64,000 bases of DNA from Guillardia theta CCMP2712. Its lineage: Eukaryota > Cryptophyceae > Pyrenomonadales > Geminigeraceae. Of the stretch, positions 1-11,068 are shown in pieces. The DNA lies in assembly GCF_000315625.1 (NCBI RefSeq), contig NW_005434582.1, forward strand, positions 56,706-120,705. The letters are read 5' to 3'. The first letter of the stretch is position 1. The number at the start of each line of letters is the position of its first letter. Position numbers and translations under genes: made by a program. The notes beneath the pieces were generated by a model. That model saw only the letters and a list, made by a program, of their open reading frames with translations. It was not told the origin of the DNA and did no database searches.

Positions 1-1185
1 CCTCCTGGAACTCCTTAAGTTCTTCCCCCAAGCCATCCCTCTCCGCTCTCCTTGCGGTTCGAGACCATCCTCTTCCTTCTCCTCCTCCTCCTCCTCCTCC
101 TCCTCCTCCTCCTCCTCCTCCTCCTCCTCCTTCTCCTTCTCCTTCTCCTTCTCCTTCCCTCTCCTCTGTCTCATCTCCCCATTCCTCTCCCTCTCTCCTT
201 CTCTCCCTCTCGTCTCTCTCCCCCAATTCCACCCCTAACGATTTCCTTGTAGCTCTCCTCTTTCGAGCTCGGAGCCGCTTCCCGCAGCGGGATGGTGATT
301 CATCTACCTTCCTCCTGTCGCTCTGCACTCCACCTTCTCCTGCGTTTGTCTTCCACATTTCATCCTACCCACCTATCAACTTCCTCCTGCTCCTTTTGCC
401 CTGAACCCCTCGCTCCTTTTCTCCACTCAACAGCATCTGCTTCCTTCTTCTATCCAAACCATACCAGATCCCCTTCTTCTTCCCTTCTTGACCACCTGGC
501 CTTCTCCCTTTTTCACCTCTCTCTTCCCCCACGACTCTCCTCCCCTCGCTCATCCCTTCTAATCTGTCTCGCTCCCTCACGGCCTGACTCTCACCTTGTA
601 CCTTCCAGAGCGGCAGCCCTGATGAGATCCGAGCCTACCTGGTCACCTGTTGCTTCACAGCCTTCATGGGAACCTCGGAAGGATTCGTCATCGGCCTTGT
701 TGCTTATTACGTGATCTCGTCCTTGTCCTTGTCCTCGGCCTCGTCGTCCTCGTCGTCGTCCTCCTACCTGCCCTCCTCCTACTTCTCGTCCTCGTCCCTC
801 CCTTCCTCCTTCTCCTTCTCCTTCCTTCTCGCCTGCCAACACCTAACTTGCTCTCCTGGTTCTTGACCTTATTCCCTCCCCTCTCATTCTTTTCTCCTCC
901 GCCTATGACCCTTCTTCCCTCAGCTCGTAGCGTTCTTCTCCATGTTCGTCGGAAGCGATGAAGCTATCGAGGAGGTAGCCTCCTCCTCCCCCTCCCCCCT
1001 TCTCTCCTCCTTCCTCTCTTCTTCCTCTCAGCCTCGCTTTCTGTTTTTCCCTCCTTTCATCGTCCTCGCAGGCCCGCAGCAACATGCGCACCATGAAGTC
1101 TGACCTAGTCAAGTACTTGACCTCCATCCAGCCTCCTACCTTCTCCTCCCGCCAGTGGAAGCGCTCCAGCCTCTCCTCCAGCTGA
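1..1185 (+). CDS. 3' exons of an unrecognised, probably membrane protein
   Basis: I read five exons, all phase 0 and bounded by AG/GT: 1-56 (upstream part lies outside the window), 253-294, 609-710, 924-974 and 1072-1185, with TGA at 1183-1185. The joined reading is uninterrupted. It contains a hydrophobic stretch crossing the 609-710/924-974 junction (FVIGLVAYY joined to LVAFFSMFVG), which could be a membrane segment. This is followed by a charged helix (SDEAIEEARSNMRTMKSDLV) and a Ser-rich tail ending SSLSSS. The introns are strongly CT-rich; one holds a long CTC run (83-130). I do not recognise the family. The splice pattern, not homology, is the support; the first exon is the least certain. 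Confidence 0.5.
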
Positions 1186-1687
1186 TCTCCTCCCCCAGCT
1201 GTCAGCCTGAGCTGAGAACATGCTGGGAGATACTCTCAGCAGTTGTTGGCCTGCTGATCAGCGCCATGTTCGATGTTCAGAGATGTCAAGAGGGGAACGA
1301 ACTGAGCTCTGAGTAAAAAGGCTTCCCCCCACCCCTCACGATGACTTCACCGCTCCTCACAGTGACAGCAGCCGTGCAGTGACGCGGCTCCAAGGAGGAG
1401 GGCAGGATGGAGGAGAGAGGAGGAGAAGCAAGGAAGCAGCAGGGTCGATCAGAGCAGAGAATCCCCTGGCATATCTTCTGAACCAGGTTCAGAGTTCACG
1501 TCAACCGGGAGCATTGTCGTCTCAGTTGAGTTCGGATCATCGTTTCAAGGCTGCAAATCGATACAAGGACCCTTCTATGATCATCACCGGATTCGATTCA
1601 TTCACATCTTACATAGATACCTATTCGCATTAATATCCCCTTATTTACATCCTTCAAAGAATAAGTGCCCGCTGACTCCCTTCCTCG

Positions 1688-1960
1688 TCATCGTCTATCC
1701 CCCGGCCTCCCTACGCATGGAAGCTCCGCCTCCCGCCCCTCCCCTTCTGCCGCCCGTATCGCATCCTCCACAAGCTCGATCGACCGCCAAAGCGCCATCA
1801 GCTGCTTCCTCTTATGCTGACTCATATCTGCCCACTTCTTGTCGCTCAGTCCGAAGGGATACTTTGCTGCTTCTGCTCCTCCTGTAGGCACGTCTTGGTA
1901 GGAGGAGGCATCGGGCTGCGCTCGTGCGTCGAGCATGGAACGAACGTGGGTGGGGGACAT
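1688..1960 (-). CDS. Small hypothetical protein, 90 aa
   Basis: This is an open frame from ATG at 1960 to TGA at 1688. Composition is protein-like, without the low-complexity runs that mark most spurious frames here. The middle holds a basic/amphipathic segment (SDKKWADMSQHKRKQLMAL) followed by a helix rich in Glu and Ala (WRSIELVEDAIRAAEGEG). No family is recognised. An alternative reading starts further upstream on the same strand, around 2132, in another frame, so the true 5' end and any intron are unknown. It could be an exon of a longer gene. Confidence 0.3.
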   Translation of the reverse strand: MSPTHVRSMLDARAQPDASSYQDVPTGGAEAAKYPFGLSDKKWADMSQHKRKQLMALWRSIELVEDAIRAAEGEGREAELPCVGRPGDRR

Positions 1961-2361
1961 GAATGTTGGGGAGGGAAGGGGAGCAGATTGAAATGGAGGA
2001 GGAGGACGGGGGAGGACGGGGGCGGCCTGACCTCACGTCATCATATCTACGAAAAAGATTATTTTCGATAGCTACATGCATCGAATCGATGCGATCATGG
2101 ACTTTGGTACCCTGACGTAAATCTCTGGTCACGATTTCGACATGGCCTGGGAGGGCCTGACTTTTTACTACCTATGGCGACATGAGTTGCAGCAGGCTCG
2201 CCTCAGTGTGTTCGGGCCCCGGGCCCGGAGTAGGCTCAGTCACTCGGAAGTTTTCGTAACGGCAATGATAACTGACGACTCTTCGGCTCGTCGGCATAGA
2301 AACGAAGGTGGGTGGAAGGAATGATGCCTGACGCAGACGAAGCCGAACCAATGCTGGAGAA

Positions 2362-2650
2362 TGCCAGTGAATATGATGACGACAATGATGATTTTGATGA
2401 CGATGACGATGGTGGTGATGGTGGTGGTGATGGTGGTGGTGATGGTGGTGGTGATGGAGGAGATGAAGATGGAGATGATGAAGGTGATGGTGATGATAAT
2501 GATGATGATGATGATGACGACGATGAAGATGACGGTAGTGGTGGTATCGGTGGTGGTGGTGGTAGTGCGGTGGTAGTGGTGGTAGTGATGGTGATGATGG
2601 GAGAAATGGTGAGGATGATGGTGATGATGGAGGTGGGCATGGTGTGGGAT
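2362..2650. repeat. GAT/GGT trinucleotide-rich tract
   Basis: The tract is a degenerate run of GAT, GAC and GGT triplets. It reads as poly-Asp/Gly in one frame and poly-Met/Val in another, so the long open frames across it are composition artefacts. It lies just upstream of the SRCR gene. Confidence 0.85.
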
Positions 2651-2939
2651 GTACAATGCTACCAGATGAGATGGTTCAGAGCTTGTATGGGAGGCACATT
2701 AGTGGAAGCTGCCGTATAGGAACATGGTTCCATGGACGAAGACATTTGTGCAGCAGAAAGAACTAGGATAGTGTACAGCAGTTCCTCTTTCTTCGTCTTG
2801 GTGTGCTAGACATTTCTGCGGCATGTGCTAGACATGTCTGTCACTAGTATTCATTGTCTCATGTTCACTTCTTCATTGTCTTATTCATTGTGTCATTCTC
2901 ACCTTGTTCGACCTGTAATCATTCGTGTCTGACTCGGGC

Positions 2940-5900
2940 ATGCAGATGTCGTTCCATGTTGCATCCGTTCTGATCCTGTTGGGGTTGGTCCATTGCAACG
3001 CTTCCGCCATGGCCTCACATAGCAAGGCACCGGTAGGCTCCATCTTTGTGCCTTCATGCTGCGTATATTGATCTCCATGTGATGACAGGAGCAAGCAACA
3101 GGGCGCAAGTCAGACCATGGCCTCCCGATCTCCCTCAGTCCTCCGCACCAGCAAGCGTTGCCTGAGAGCTCTCATCCTGACCTTGCCGCCAACACCGTCA
3201 TGAGCTTGTGGGGAGAGCCGGACCCCGTCAGGCTCGTTGCCTGCTCGGACGGCTGCTGCAGGCTTGAGATCAACCACAACGACGAGTGGGGGACAGTTTG
3301 CAGCGACTGGTTCGACAACTATGAGGCGGCGATGGTGTGCCGGCAACTTGGGTGCTCGGGAGGAGGGGTGTTTGGGAACTATGGCTACTGGCGCAGCAGG
3401 GGATCTGGACGGATCTGGATGACGCGGGTGCAGTGCAACGGCTACGAGTCAGGGATATCTTTCTGCGGGTAAAGGAGGAGAATAAGGAGGAGGTGGTGGC
3501 GGTTTTGGTGGAATGGAGGAAGAGGGGGAAGGGGGAGGAGGAGGGCCGTAATTGACATTGATTTCAGGCACAACGGATGGGGCAACGTGAACTGTGACCA
3601 CAATGGCGACGTGGGAGTCTGCTGCGATCGAGGATGCACCTCAACGGCCCCAGTAAGGATGGAGGACTGCCAGGAGGATGGATGCTGCAGGCTAGAGGTG
3701 AAGTACAACAACGAGTGGGGCACAGGTGAGTTGTGGTCCAACGATCCCTTCCTGCTCATGCTGACATCATCGTTCAGTCTGTGATGATGGCTTCTCGGTG
3801 AGAGACAGCTGGGTTGCATGCAGGCAGCTCGGCTGCACTGGCGGTCGACGCATCTACTCTTACGGAGGAGGGAAGGGTCCCATCTGGATGGACAAGGTGC
3901 AGTGCGGAGGAGGAGAGTATGCTCTGTCGGAGTGCCCGTTCGGAGGCTGGTGGTACCAGTGGGGCAAGCACAACTGCGATCATCATCATGATGTTGGGAT
4001 CTGCTGCGATGGCGGATGCAATGGGCGAGGAGACCCTTTGAGGATGGCGGATTGCCGGTATGGAGGAGAGGCGGGAAGGAGAGCGGGGAGAGAAGGGGGG
4101 GCGATCAAGAGATCGGGGGAGGAAGAATAAGATTGAAGGATGGACTGAGACAGATGGGTTTGGAGGGATGGGGTCGAGAAAGAAAGTTCGAATGGATGGG
4201 TTGAGAGAGAGGGAGAGAATGAGGGAAGGGAGAAAGTAGCGAGTCTGCGAGGAAGGGGGAGGGGGGATGAAGGAGGCTAACGATTTGATTCAGTCCCGAC
4301 GGCTGCTGTCGAGTCGAGATCAACCATGACGGGCAATGGGGAACCATCTGCGACGACAGCTTCTCCGAGCATGACGCTCAAGTGGTATGCAAGCAACTCG
4401 GCTGCTCCGGAGGGCGGGGAGTGGAGAGTTTCGGCGGAGGACAGGGTCCGATCTGGATGGACGAAGTCTCCTGCAGCTCGAGGGAGGCAGCGCTTTCTGC
4501 TTGTGCTCAGAACGGGTGAAGCCTCCTCCTCGTCATGTGCTGGGTCCACTGACCTCCGGCTGCAGTTGGGGCCGTCATGATTGCAGCCATTCTGAGGACG
4601 TCGGTGTTTGCTGCACTGGTGGCTGCATCCGTGGGAACGGCAACGGTAAGAGCAGCGGAACTCCCACCGCACATCTGCATCCTCCTCCTTCTTTTCCCTC
4701 TCCCTGGTTCCTCCTCCTCCTCCTCCTCCTCCTCTCCGTTAATCTTAATATCCTCTCCTTCCGCTCCCTGTCCTCCCTCTCTTCTGCTCAGTGTATCCCC
4801 TGCGCACTGCATCACGTGCACGCCCCCTCCCTTCCCCTTCAGAGGCCTTGGCTGACTTGAAATGACCAGGTGGTTATCAAACCGCAACCGCCCCCCGCAC
4901 GAATGGGCGAGACATCCGAATGGCAGGTCCTGACAGTACACTGTCCCTCCTCCCTACTCCTCTCTACTCTTCACTCCTCGCACACCTCCTCCTCCTTCCC
5001 ACTCCTCACTCCTCCTCGAGCTCTTCTCTCTGAAACTTCTCCCTCTCGAGCTTCTACCTTCTACCTCTCCTATTCGGCTGCTATTCCTCTTTCTCTTACT
5101 CCTCCTCCTCCGTCGATTGCTATTCGTCTTCTACTTCTAAGTGCCACTAATTTCGCTGTCCGCAGACTGCACGGAGGATGGATGTTGCCGAGTCGAGATC
5201 ATGATGAACGGCATGTGGGGATCAAGTGAGTTGACGTGTACCTGCTCAGCTGCCCCTTCATGTTTCTTCCTCCTTCCCGTCCTGCATCTCCAGCTCTCCT
5301 TACCTGGGCCTAAACCCTCCTCTCCTTCGGCTCGTGTCTCTTTCTCCTCCTCCCCCTCCCTTTCCTCTCGTCCTTCTCATCTGCTCCTCGCAGTCTGCGA
5401 CATAGGATTCTCAGAGGCCAACGCTGCCGTTGTCTGCCGCCAGCTCGGCTGCCCCGCGGCCGGAGAGGTCATGAAGGGCTTCGGGCGAGGGACTGGCATG
5501 ATCTGGATGGACGGGGTGCAGTGCCAGGGATCAGAGGGAAAGATTCAGAACTGTCCCTCCAACGGATGGGGGAGGCACGACTGTACCCACGAGGATGACG
5601 TAGGGGTCTGCTGCCGGGACGGCTGCGGGGTACCTCCTCCTCCTCCTGTGCCGGAGGATGATGAGGAATACGACGAGAATGATCCCGAGCACCGGAGAAG
5701 AGTGGAAATTCCTCCTCCTCTCCCTGTCCGACTCGTTGGCTGCACTGCGACCTCGGTACCCGCTCTGCCTCTTATACCTTGATTGTTCTCCTCCAGCTCG
5801 ACGATTTCCTCCCCCATCCTGGTTTCCCTCCTCCCTCCCTTGCTCCTCCTTTTCTCTGGTTCCTCGTTCTCCTGCTGGTATCTTGCGCCCCCCCCCCCCC

Positions 5901-6576
5901 CGTCCACTCCTCGATTCCCTTTCCTCCACTCATGCTCTTTGACAGTCTGTGGGAGGATGCTGTCGTGTAGAGATCAAGTACAGTGGAATGTGGGGAACAG
6001 GTTGGTAGAGCTGGAAGCGTTGGCGCGAACTGACAAGCGTCTAGTGTGCGATGATGGCTTCAGCGATGCCAACGCTGCAGTTGTGTGCCGACAGGTTGGA
6101 TGCTCGGCGGTAAGGAGAGGAGAGGAGAGGAGAGGAGAGGAGAGGAGAGGAGAGGAGAGGAGAGGAGAGGAGAGGAAAAGAGAGGAAAAGAGAGGAGAGA
6201 AAAGGGTGAGGGGGGGAGAGGGAGAGGAAGGGAAGGGAAGCGAAAGTGAGGAGATGAAATAAGTTGATTGGAGGGTAGAATGGAGGAAGTGAAAAATCTA
6301 ATCCACATCTGACCCGCTTCTCTCTCTCCAGCGTCTCTCGCCCCTCGTTCGGCAGCAAGGAAGAACTTCCTATCTGGATGAGCCGCGTGAGCTGTACAGG
6401 GCAGGAGGTGAGGAGGAGGGAAAAGGAGGGAGACGGGCTAGAGTTGACGCGCAGAGCAGGACGGGATCTCAAACTGCAAGTTCGCTGGATGGGGCAAGCA
6501 TGATTGCGCTCATTATCATGATGTTGGAGTTTGCTGCAACCCTGGATGTGCTGCGCAGGACGCCGGAGTAGTCTGA
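2940..6576 (+). CDS. Secreted multi-SRCR-domain protein, 13 exons, about 667 aa
   Basis: ATG at 2940 opens a signal peptide (MQMSFHVASVLILLGLVHC). Exons by splice reading: 2940-3032, 3089-3468, 3568-3725, 3778-4057, 4294-4515, 4566-4645, 4870-4926, 5166-5225, 5394-5755, 5946-6000, 6045-6109, 6332-6407 and 6460-6576. They encode about five scavenger-receptor cysteine-rich domains. Each shows the diagnostic order DGCCRLEI, WGTVC, VVCRQLGC, IWM followed by V-x-C, and WGxHDCxHxxDVGVCC. SRCR domains are extracellular ligand- or adhesion-binding modules. No C-terminal membrane anchor is seen, so secretion is inferred. A Pro- and acid-rich linker (about 5630-5700) separates domains 4 and 5. The frame does not join cleanly at exon 11/exon 12 (one base left over), although both sides match SRCR. 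This could be unusual splicing, a sequence error or a damaged last domain. It is convergent with the channel gene. Confidence 0.88.
6110..6190. repeat. GAGGA pentamer microsatellite in an SRCR intron
   Basis: Tandem AGGAG/GAGGA pentamers start right after the donor of SRCR exon 11. The same pentamer class recurs at 14520, 31064 and in the large tract at 34923. Confidence 0.9.
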
Positions 6577-6786
6577 TGAGGATGGAGGACACAAGTGGGA
6601 AGGAGGAGAAAAGGAGAGGGAAAGTTGGAGGAGGAGGAGTGTGGTTTCGGTGAGGGATTGGGCAAGATAGCCATGTTGCTGATTGCGGTAGGACGTGAGA
6701 ACACGCGTTTATTAGTGTTGATAGTCGTGTACTCTTGAACTCCAATCCCACGTGAGCAGCACGTATCTTGTTGTATATTTTACAGA

Positions 6787-9297
6787 TCAAACGTCTTCTA
6801 GAGTACGACTCAATAAAGTTAAGATCTGGTCTACTCTCGTTGTTAACATGTCCAACTTGACATCTTGAGATTTTAGCATCTCCTCATGCTCCTTCATCTT
6901 CCTCATCATTGCACTTATCACATCTCCTCCTCCTCCTCCTCCTCCTCCTCCACATCCACATCCATTCTCATGACTCCCTTCTCGCGCCCCCCCATTGGCC
7001 CCATTGGCCTTCTCGTCTCCCACACCGGCGTATCCTCCCATCTCTCCCTCCTCCCACTCCTTCACGCTCGAGCTCCCCAACGACGTCTGCCTCCTCAGCT
7101 TGTTAAAGCTCTGCTTCTTGCCGAGCAGCGTCGGACTAGAACCTTCCACCGCCCCGTCCGCCCGCGCGTACTTCTTCATACGAGAGCTGCTGATTTGCTG
7201 CATTCTTTGCGTCGCCCTCAGCCACAAGTCCGTGCTGGAGGACTCCTGGTCCGGGTACTCCCTCCTGTACTTCCTGAGCACATGCATGACCATCTCTTGC
7301 CACCTCCGCACCGACACGTCCGTCCATGCCTCCTCCTCCGGCGGCCTCCGACTGTGAGCGAAGGAGCAGCCGTCGAGCTCGTTCTCAGACGACGCGAGGC
7401 TGTCCGAGCCCTGCTGAGGAGGAGTTTCATTCTCATGCACGGGGAGCCAGAACTCATCCTGGGCCCTCTGTTGTTGTTGTTGTTGCTGCAGCTGCAGCTG
7501 CTGCTGTTGCTGTTGCTGCTGCTTGCGCTGTTGTAACCCTGCTAGCATTTCCTGCCGGATGCTGTCGGGGTAGCCGGAAAGAACATACTCGAAGCTTTCC
7601 TTGGACAGGAAGTAGCAGTGAACGAGCGTGATGGCAACAAACTCCTCCATATCGTTGGGATGAACGTCGCCACTCTCCTCCTCCTCGCTCCCCTCTCCTT
7701 CCCCGGCCTTAGGGGCGGGTGTGAGGAGGGAGCGCTCGCCGAAGTAGTCTCCGGGGTGGAAGGTGGAGACGAACTCGTTATCGCGGACGAGGATGACGGT
7801 GCCGGAGACGAGGATGTAGAGATCCGTGTGGCGGGAGGTGGCGACGGGGACGAAAGGAGCGTACAGCTTCGTGGTCATGCGGGACCAGAGGTCGACTAGA
7901 AAGTTCTCCTTGCTGTAGTCCTGGATGCTCTGGAACAAGGGGATCTGCAAGAGCAGGTCATGCTGGAGGAAGAGGACGAGGTGGTTGTGGAGGTTGGCTG
8001 GAGTGAGCTGGAGAGTCTTGCTCCTCGCTACCTGCCCCTGCTTCGTGCGGATCATGAAGTCAGCCCAGCGCACAATCTTCTTCTCCACAGCATGAGGAAC
8101 GTCCTCGGCCCGCAGGAACTCGATCACCGATCCGATCTCGTTCTCCCTCTCCCTCGAGTTGAGGTTTATCCTCTGCACCGCGTCCTGCACTTCAGCAAGG
8201 AGGGTGCCGAAGATCAGGACACCGCAGTAGAAGAGGCAAACACAGTAGATTCTCTCCGCAGCGTTGTCCCCCGAAATGTCGCCGAAGCCGATGGTGCAGA
8301 ACACTGTGTTGACAAAGTAGAAGCAGAGGACGTAGCGGTCGAACAGGCCAGCAGTGGTCAGGTTGTTCTTCTCGAGGAAGAGTGTGCGCTGCTCCTCGGT
8401 GTTGGTCAGCTCCTTGATGAGCCAGAAGCAGCAGGCGGACACGTGGACGAGGAGGCAGATGAAGAGCATGGTCTTGATCATCCTGAGAGCAAAGGGCGGG
8501 AGCCGGAAGTACTCCCCTGCAGCAGCAAGGAGGTCCAACACCTTGCCGAACTTGAGGGTCTTCAGCAGCCGAGCTATTCTCAGAGGCTTCAGGGACCTCA
8601 GCACGCGGCCGAAGGAGGCGGGAACGTAGTCTTTGTGATTAGAGTCGTGCAGGCAGGACTTGTACAGGGCGTACTCGTAGTAGGAGACAGGGACAGAGGT
8701 CACCAGGTCGAAGAAGAAGCCGGTGCGGAGGTAGTGGCTGACGGTCCTCTGGAAGTCGTCCTTGTACTCTCCTTTCTCCATGAAGCCAACGAAGAACGTG
8801 AGAAGAATCTCGGCGATGAAGAAGGTGTCGACGAACATGTCGAACTCCAGGGTCATGTTCTTTTGACACGGGTCCTGGTTCCACAGGAAGCCAACGGTGA
8901 ACGAGCTGACGACCCCCGTGTAGACGAGGAGGGATGCGGAGAGGGTCGTCACAGCGATCCAGAAAGGAGAGTATGGGTGGATCAAGCGGGAGCCGGGTAG
9001 CCCAGCATGCTGCGGCCCGATGCCAAAAATCCTCTTCTTCCAACCTCCCGAAGCACGCATCTTGTACTTTGCCTGCTCGATAGCATACTGCTTCTCAAGG
9101 ATGGCCATCCTCTCCAGCCTGTGGCTCATAATGTCTGACGGAGCGTAGCTTCCCTCCTTGACTGACTTCTTTCTCTTATGAAGTTGCTCCTTGCCGTCAA
9201 ATTCATGTGATACCGAAAAGCCAAACGACCAAGATTTCTCCAACGTCTCCTCATTGTGAGCTATAGCTTTCCGCGCAGATGCTAAGTTTCGGAACAT
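6787..9297 (-). CDS. Voltage-gated K+ channel of the CNG/HCN/EAG superfamily, 836 aa
   Basis: This is a single uninterrupted exon, unlike its neighbours. Six membrane segments can be placed at about residues 111-133, 153-174, 191-212, 230-254 (S4), 272-295 and 350-371. S4 carries spaced Arg/Lys (RVLRSLKPLRIARLLK). The pore at about 334-341 reads CTIGFGDI; GFG is typical of K+-selective or weakly selective channels. A C-linker and a cyclic-nucleotide-binding roll follow (GDYFGERSLL). In this roll the stretch that normally carries the phosphate-binding Arg is replaced by an acidic insertion (GEGEGSEEEESGD), so ligand binding is doubtful. The C-terminus has a poly-Gln run, Gly-rich linkers and a short coiled coil (MKEHEEMLKSQDVKLDML). 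It probably acts at the plasma membrane or an internal membrane; that is inference. Confidence 0.9.
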   Translation of the reverse strand: MFRNLASARKAIAHNEETLEKSWSFGFSVSHEFDGKEQLHKRKKSVKEGSYAPSDIMSHRLERMAILEKQYAIEQAKYKMRASGGWKKRIFGIGPQHAGLPGSRLIHPYSPFWIAVTTLSASLLVYTGVVSSFTVGFLWNQDPCQKNMTLEFDMFVDTFFIAEILLTFFVGFMEKGEYKDDFQRTVSHYLRTGFFFDLVTSVPVSYYEYALYKSCLHDSNHKDYVPASFGRVLRSLKPLRIARLLKTLKFGKVLDLLAAAGEYFRLPPFALRMIKTMLFICLLVHVSACCFWLIKELTNTEEQRTLFLEKNNLTTAGLFDRYVLCFYFVNTVFCTIGFGDISGDNAAERIYCVCLFYCGVLIFGTLLAEVQDAVQRINLNSRERENEIGSVIEFLRAEDVPHAVEKKIVRWADFMIRTKQGQVARSKTLQLTPANLHNHLVLFLQHDLLLQIPLFQSIQDYSKENFLVDLWSRMTTKLYAPFVPVATSRHTDLYILVSGTVILVRDNEFVSTFHPGDYFGERSLLTPAPKAGEGEGSEEEESGDVHPNDMEEFVAITLVHCYFLSKESFEYVLSGYPDSIRQEMLAGLQQRKQQQQQQQQLQLQQQQQQQRAQDEFWLPVHENETPPQQGSDSLASSENELDGCSFAHSRRPPEEEAWTDVSVRRWQEMVMHVLRKYRREYPDQESSSTDLWLRATQRMQQISSSRMKKYARADGAVEGSSPTLLGKKQSFNKLRRQTSLGSSSVKEWEEGEMGGYAGVGDEKANGANGGAREGSHENGCGCGGGGGGGGGDVISAMMRKMKEHEEMLKSQDVKLDMLTTRVDQILTLLSRTLEDV

Positions 9298-9299
9298 TG

Positions 9300-9890
9300 C
9301 TGCTAGGACAAGAGATTATCTCCCGATCCTCTTGCGTCGCTTCCTCTAAAGCCCCACAAGCACAACGACTGTCAATACACAACAGTCCCCCACACCGTCA
9401 CTGCACGTTGCACTGAGAAGCTTGCTCCCGATGAGAGCTGCTGTCACGAGCTCACTTGGTTCTCCTGCTTTCTTCTCGCGATCTCTACCATTGTTACCTG
9501 CATGGTTCAGCAGCTTTCTCCTCCCTGCCGTCACTGTCCTTCATCCATGTCCCCTGGGCCATGGTGCAAGGAAATTCCCCCGGAAGTACTTGCAGGTTTT
9601 AAAACGTCTAAAACTATCACAGTTAATATTGGTACAAATGATAATATTACTAATACTTCATACCTCTTGTTGGGGCTAAATTTAGATCTTAAAAATATTT
9701 AATAATAGCTCAAACCACATGGAAGTAAAAAAAAACAGTTTTTGACTACTTCTTTGTTATTTTTAGTTCCCGGTCCGTATCCCACTTGTATTTCCTAAAT
9801 TTACTCATCCAAGGCCCTGGTACAACCGTGAAAACAACGGCTGAACCTATCATACTGCCAGTCATGATCATCCTGACTCAGTGAGGAGTA
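9300..9890. other. Intergenic: channel upstream region and AT-rich spacer
   Basis: No gene is supported here. The left part should hold the promoter of the channel gene, which reads leftwards. The right part is AT-richer (9590-9800) and leads abruptly into a very GC-rich block. Confidence 0.5.
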
Positions 9891-10790
9891 CGGCACTGCA
9901 CCCGGTGTCGGACCGGGCCGTACCTCAGTGACCGTGGCCGGAGGCCGGGCCCAACGGAGGCTCCGAGGCTCAGCGCCGCGGCCAAGTCGGCCCGCGGGAC
10001 CGTTCCGGAAGCCCGGCGACTAACTTGCCGGCTAAACGGTTCCGGTTCAAGAGTCGGAAGTTCCGAGTTCCGAAGTTCTGAGTTCCGCCGGGAGCCCGCC
10101 CGTTCAACGCGGGGTTACGGCGGTTGGCCGGCTAAGCCTGCCCCGGGGGCCGTGCCCCCCGCCGGGCCGGCAGTCGGTCCCGCCGAGCCCCGGGGCGCGG
10201 CGCCTCTGTGCCTGAGCCCGGGGGCCCGGGCCGGCAGACTAAGCGGCGGGCGGCCCCGAGTCCGAGCTCGGAGCCCGGGCCGGGCCGACTCTCACGGTCG
10301 GTCCCGGGGCCGGGCCGGGCCGGGCCGCCGGGACTCGGGGTCAGTCCGCCGCTCGCCTGACGGGCAGGCTCACTGACTCATGCCCGAATCGAACTTCCCC
10401 GGCGGAATGACTCAGTGACCCGGGACTCCGGGACGCCCGGCCTCACTCTCCGGCGACTCACTGAGTCAGGCCCTCCGACTGAGCTCGGATGGCCGGCGCC
10501 CCGGGCCCGGTCCGCCGGCCGGGCGGCCCGGCGGGTCCGCCGGGGCCGGGTCACCGGTCACCCGGTTTCAAGGCCGCGAGTCACGGCAAGTCAAGTTGGG
10601 GGACAGCAGTTGGCAGGATGGGGTTCAAGTTTCAAGTTTGGTTCTCGCTGTCTTTTCTCTTCTCCGAGTCTCGCAGCCGAAGTTCAACCGGCCAGCGCAA
10701 CACTCAGACAGTGTCAGTGAGGGTCAAGCCTCCTCGACTCTCCTGATTGTCCTCGTACTGATCTTCAAGTCAACTTAACTTTGAGAAAAG
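9890..10790. repeat. GC-rich dispersed repeat, copy 1
   Basis: The block is rich in CCGGGC, GGCCGG and GACTCA/TGAGTC words and ends in a less GC-rich tail. The tail contains CTCCTGATTGTCCTCGTA followed by TGAT and AACTTAACTTTGAG. The tail recurs at about 43765-43795 and 54568-54612, and the GC-rich body style recurs at 11920-12080, 43400-43760, 54390-54540, 56110-56650 and 59840-60000. The few open frames inside are composition artefacts. Confidence 0.7.
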
Positions 10791-11068
10791 AGTCTGACCA
10801 GTATCGGACCAAAACTCGCCGGGAACCGTCCGCAATTCATGCTGATCATAGCCCGGCACATCAGACTCGGAGTTCATGATGCCATGATACCTGCCATGAT
10901 CGAAAAGCTTCTCTCAGCTTCATGCTCAACCATCATTGCCTAGCACCCTGTATCAAAATGCACGATGACCAAAGTACACGACCCGGATGTATATTTCTCA
11001 TGACATCCGTCCAGGTGAAAAAACTGCAATGTACCTCCCCGGTCGAGTCCTCTGCCGATAAACAGACC

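Noticed and set aside
2312-2719. Asp/Gly-rich 135-codon frame
   Set aside because: Entirely produced by GAT/GGT repeats; the other frames are equally open.
7960-9000. A 346-codon open frame on the + strand opposite the channel gene
   Set aside because: Shadow frame of the channel coding strand with Glu/Val-rich artefact composition.
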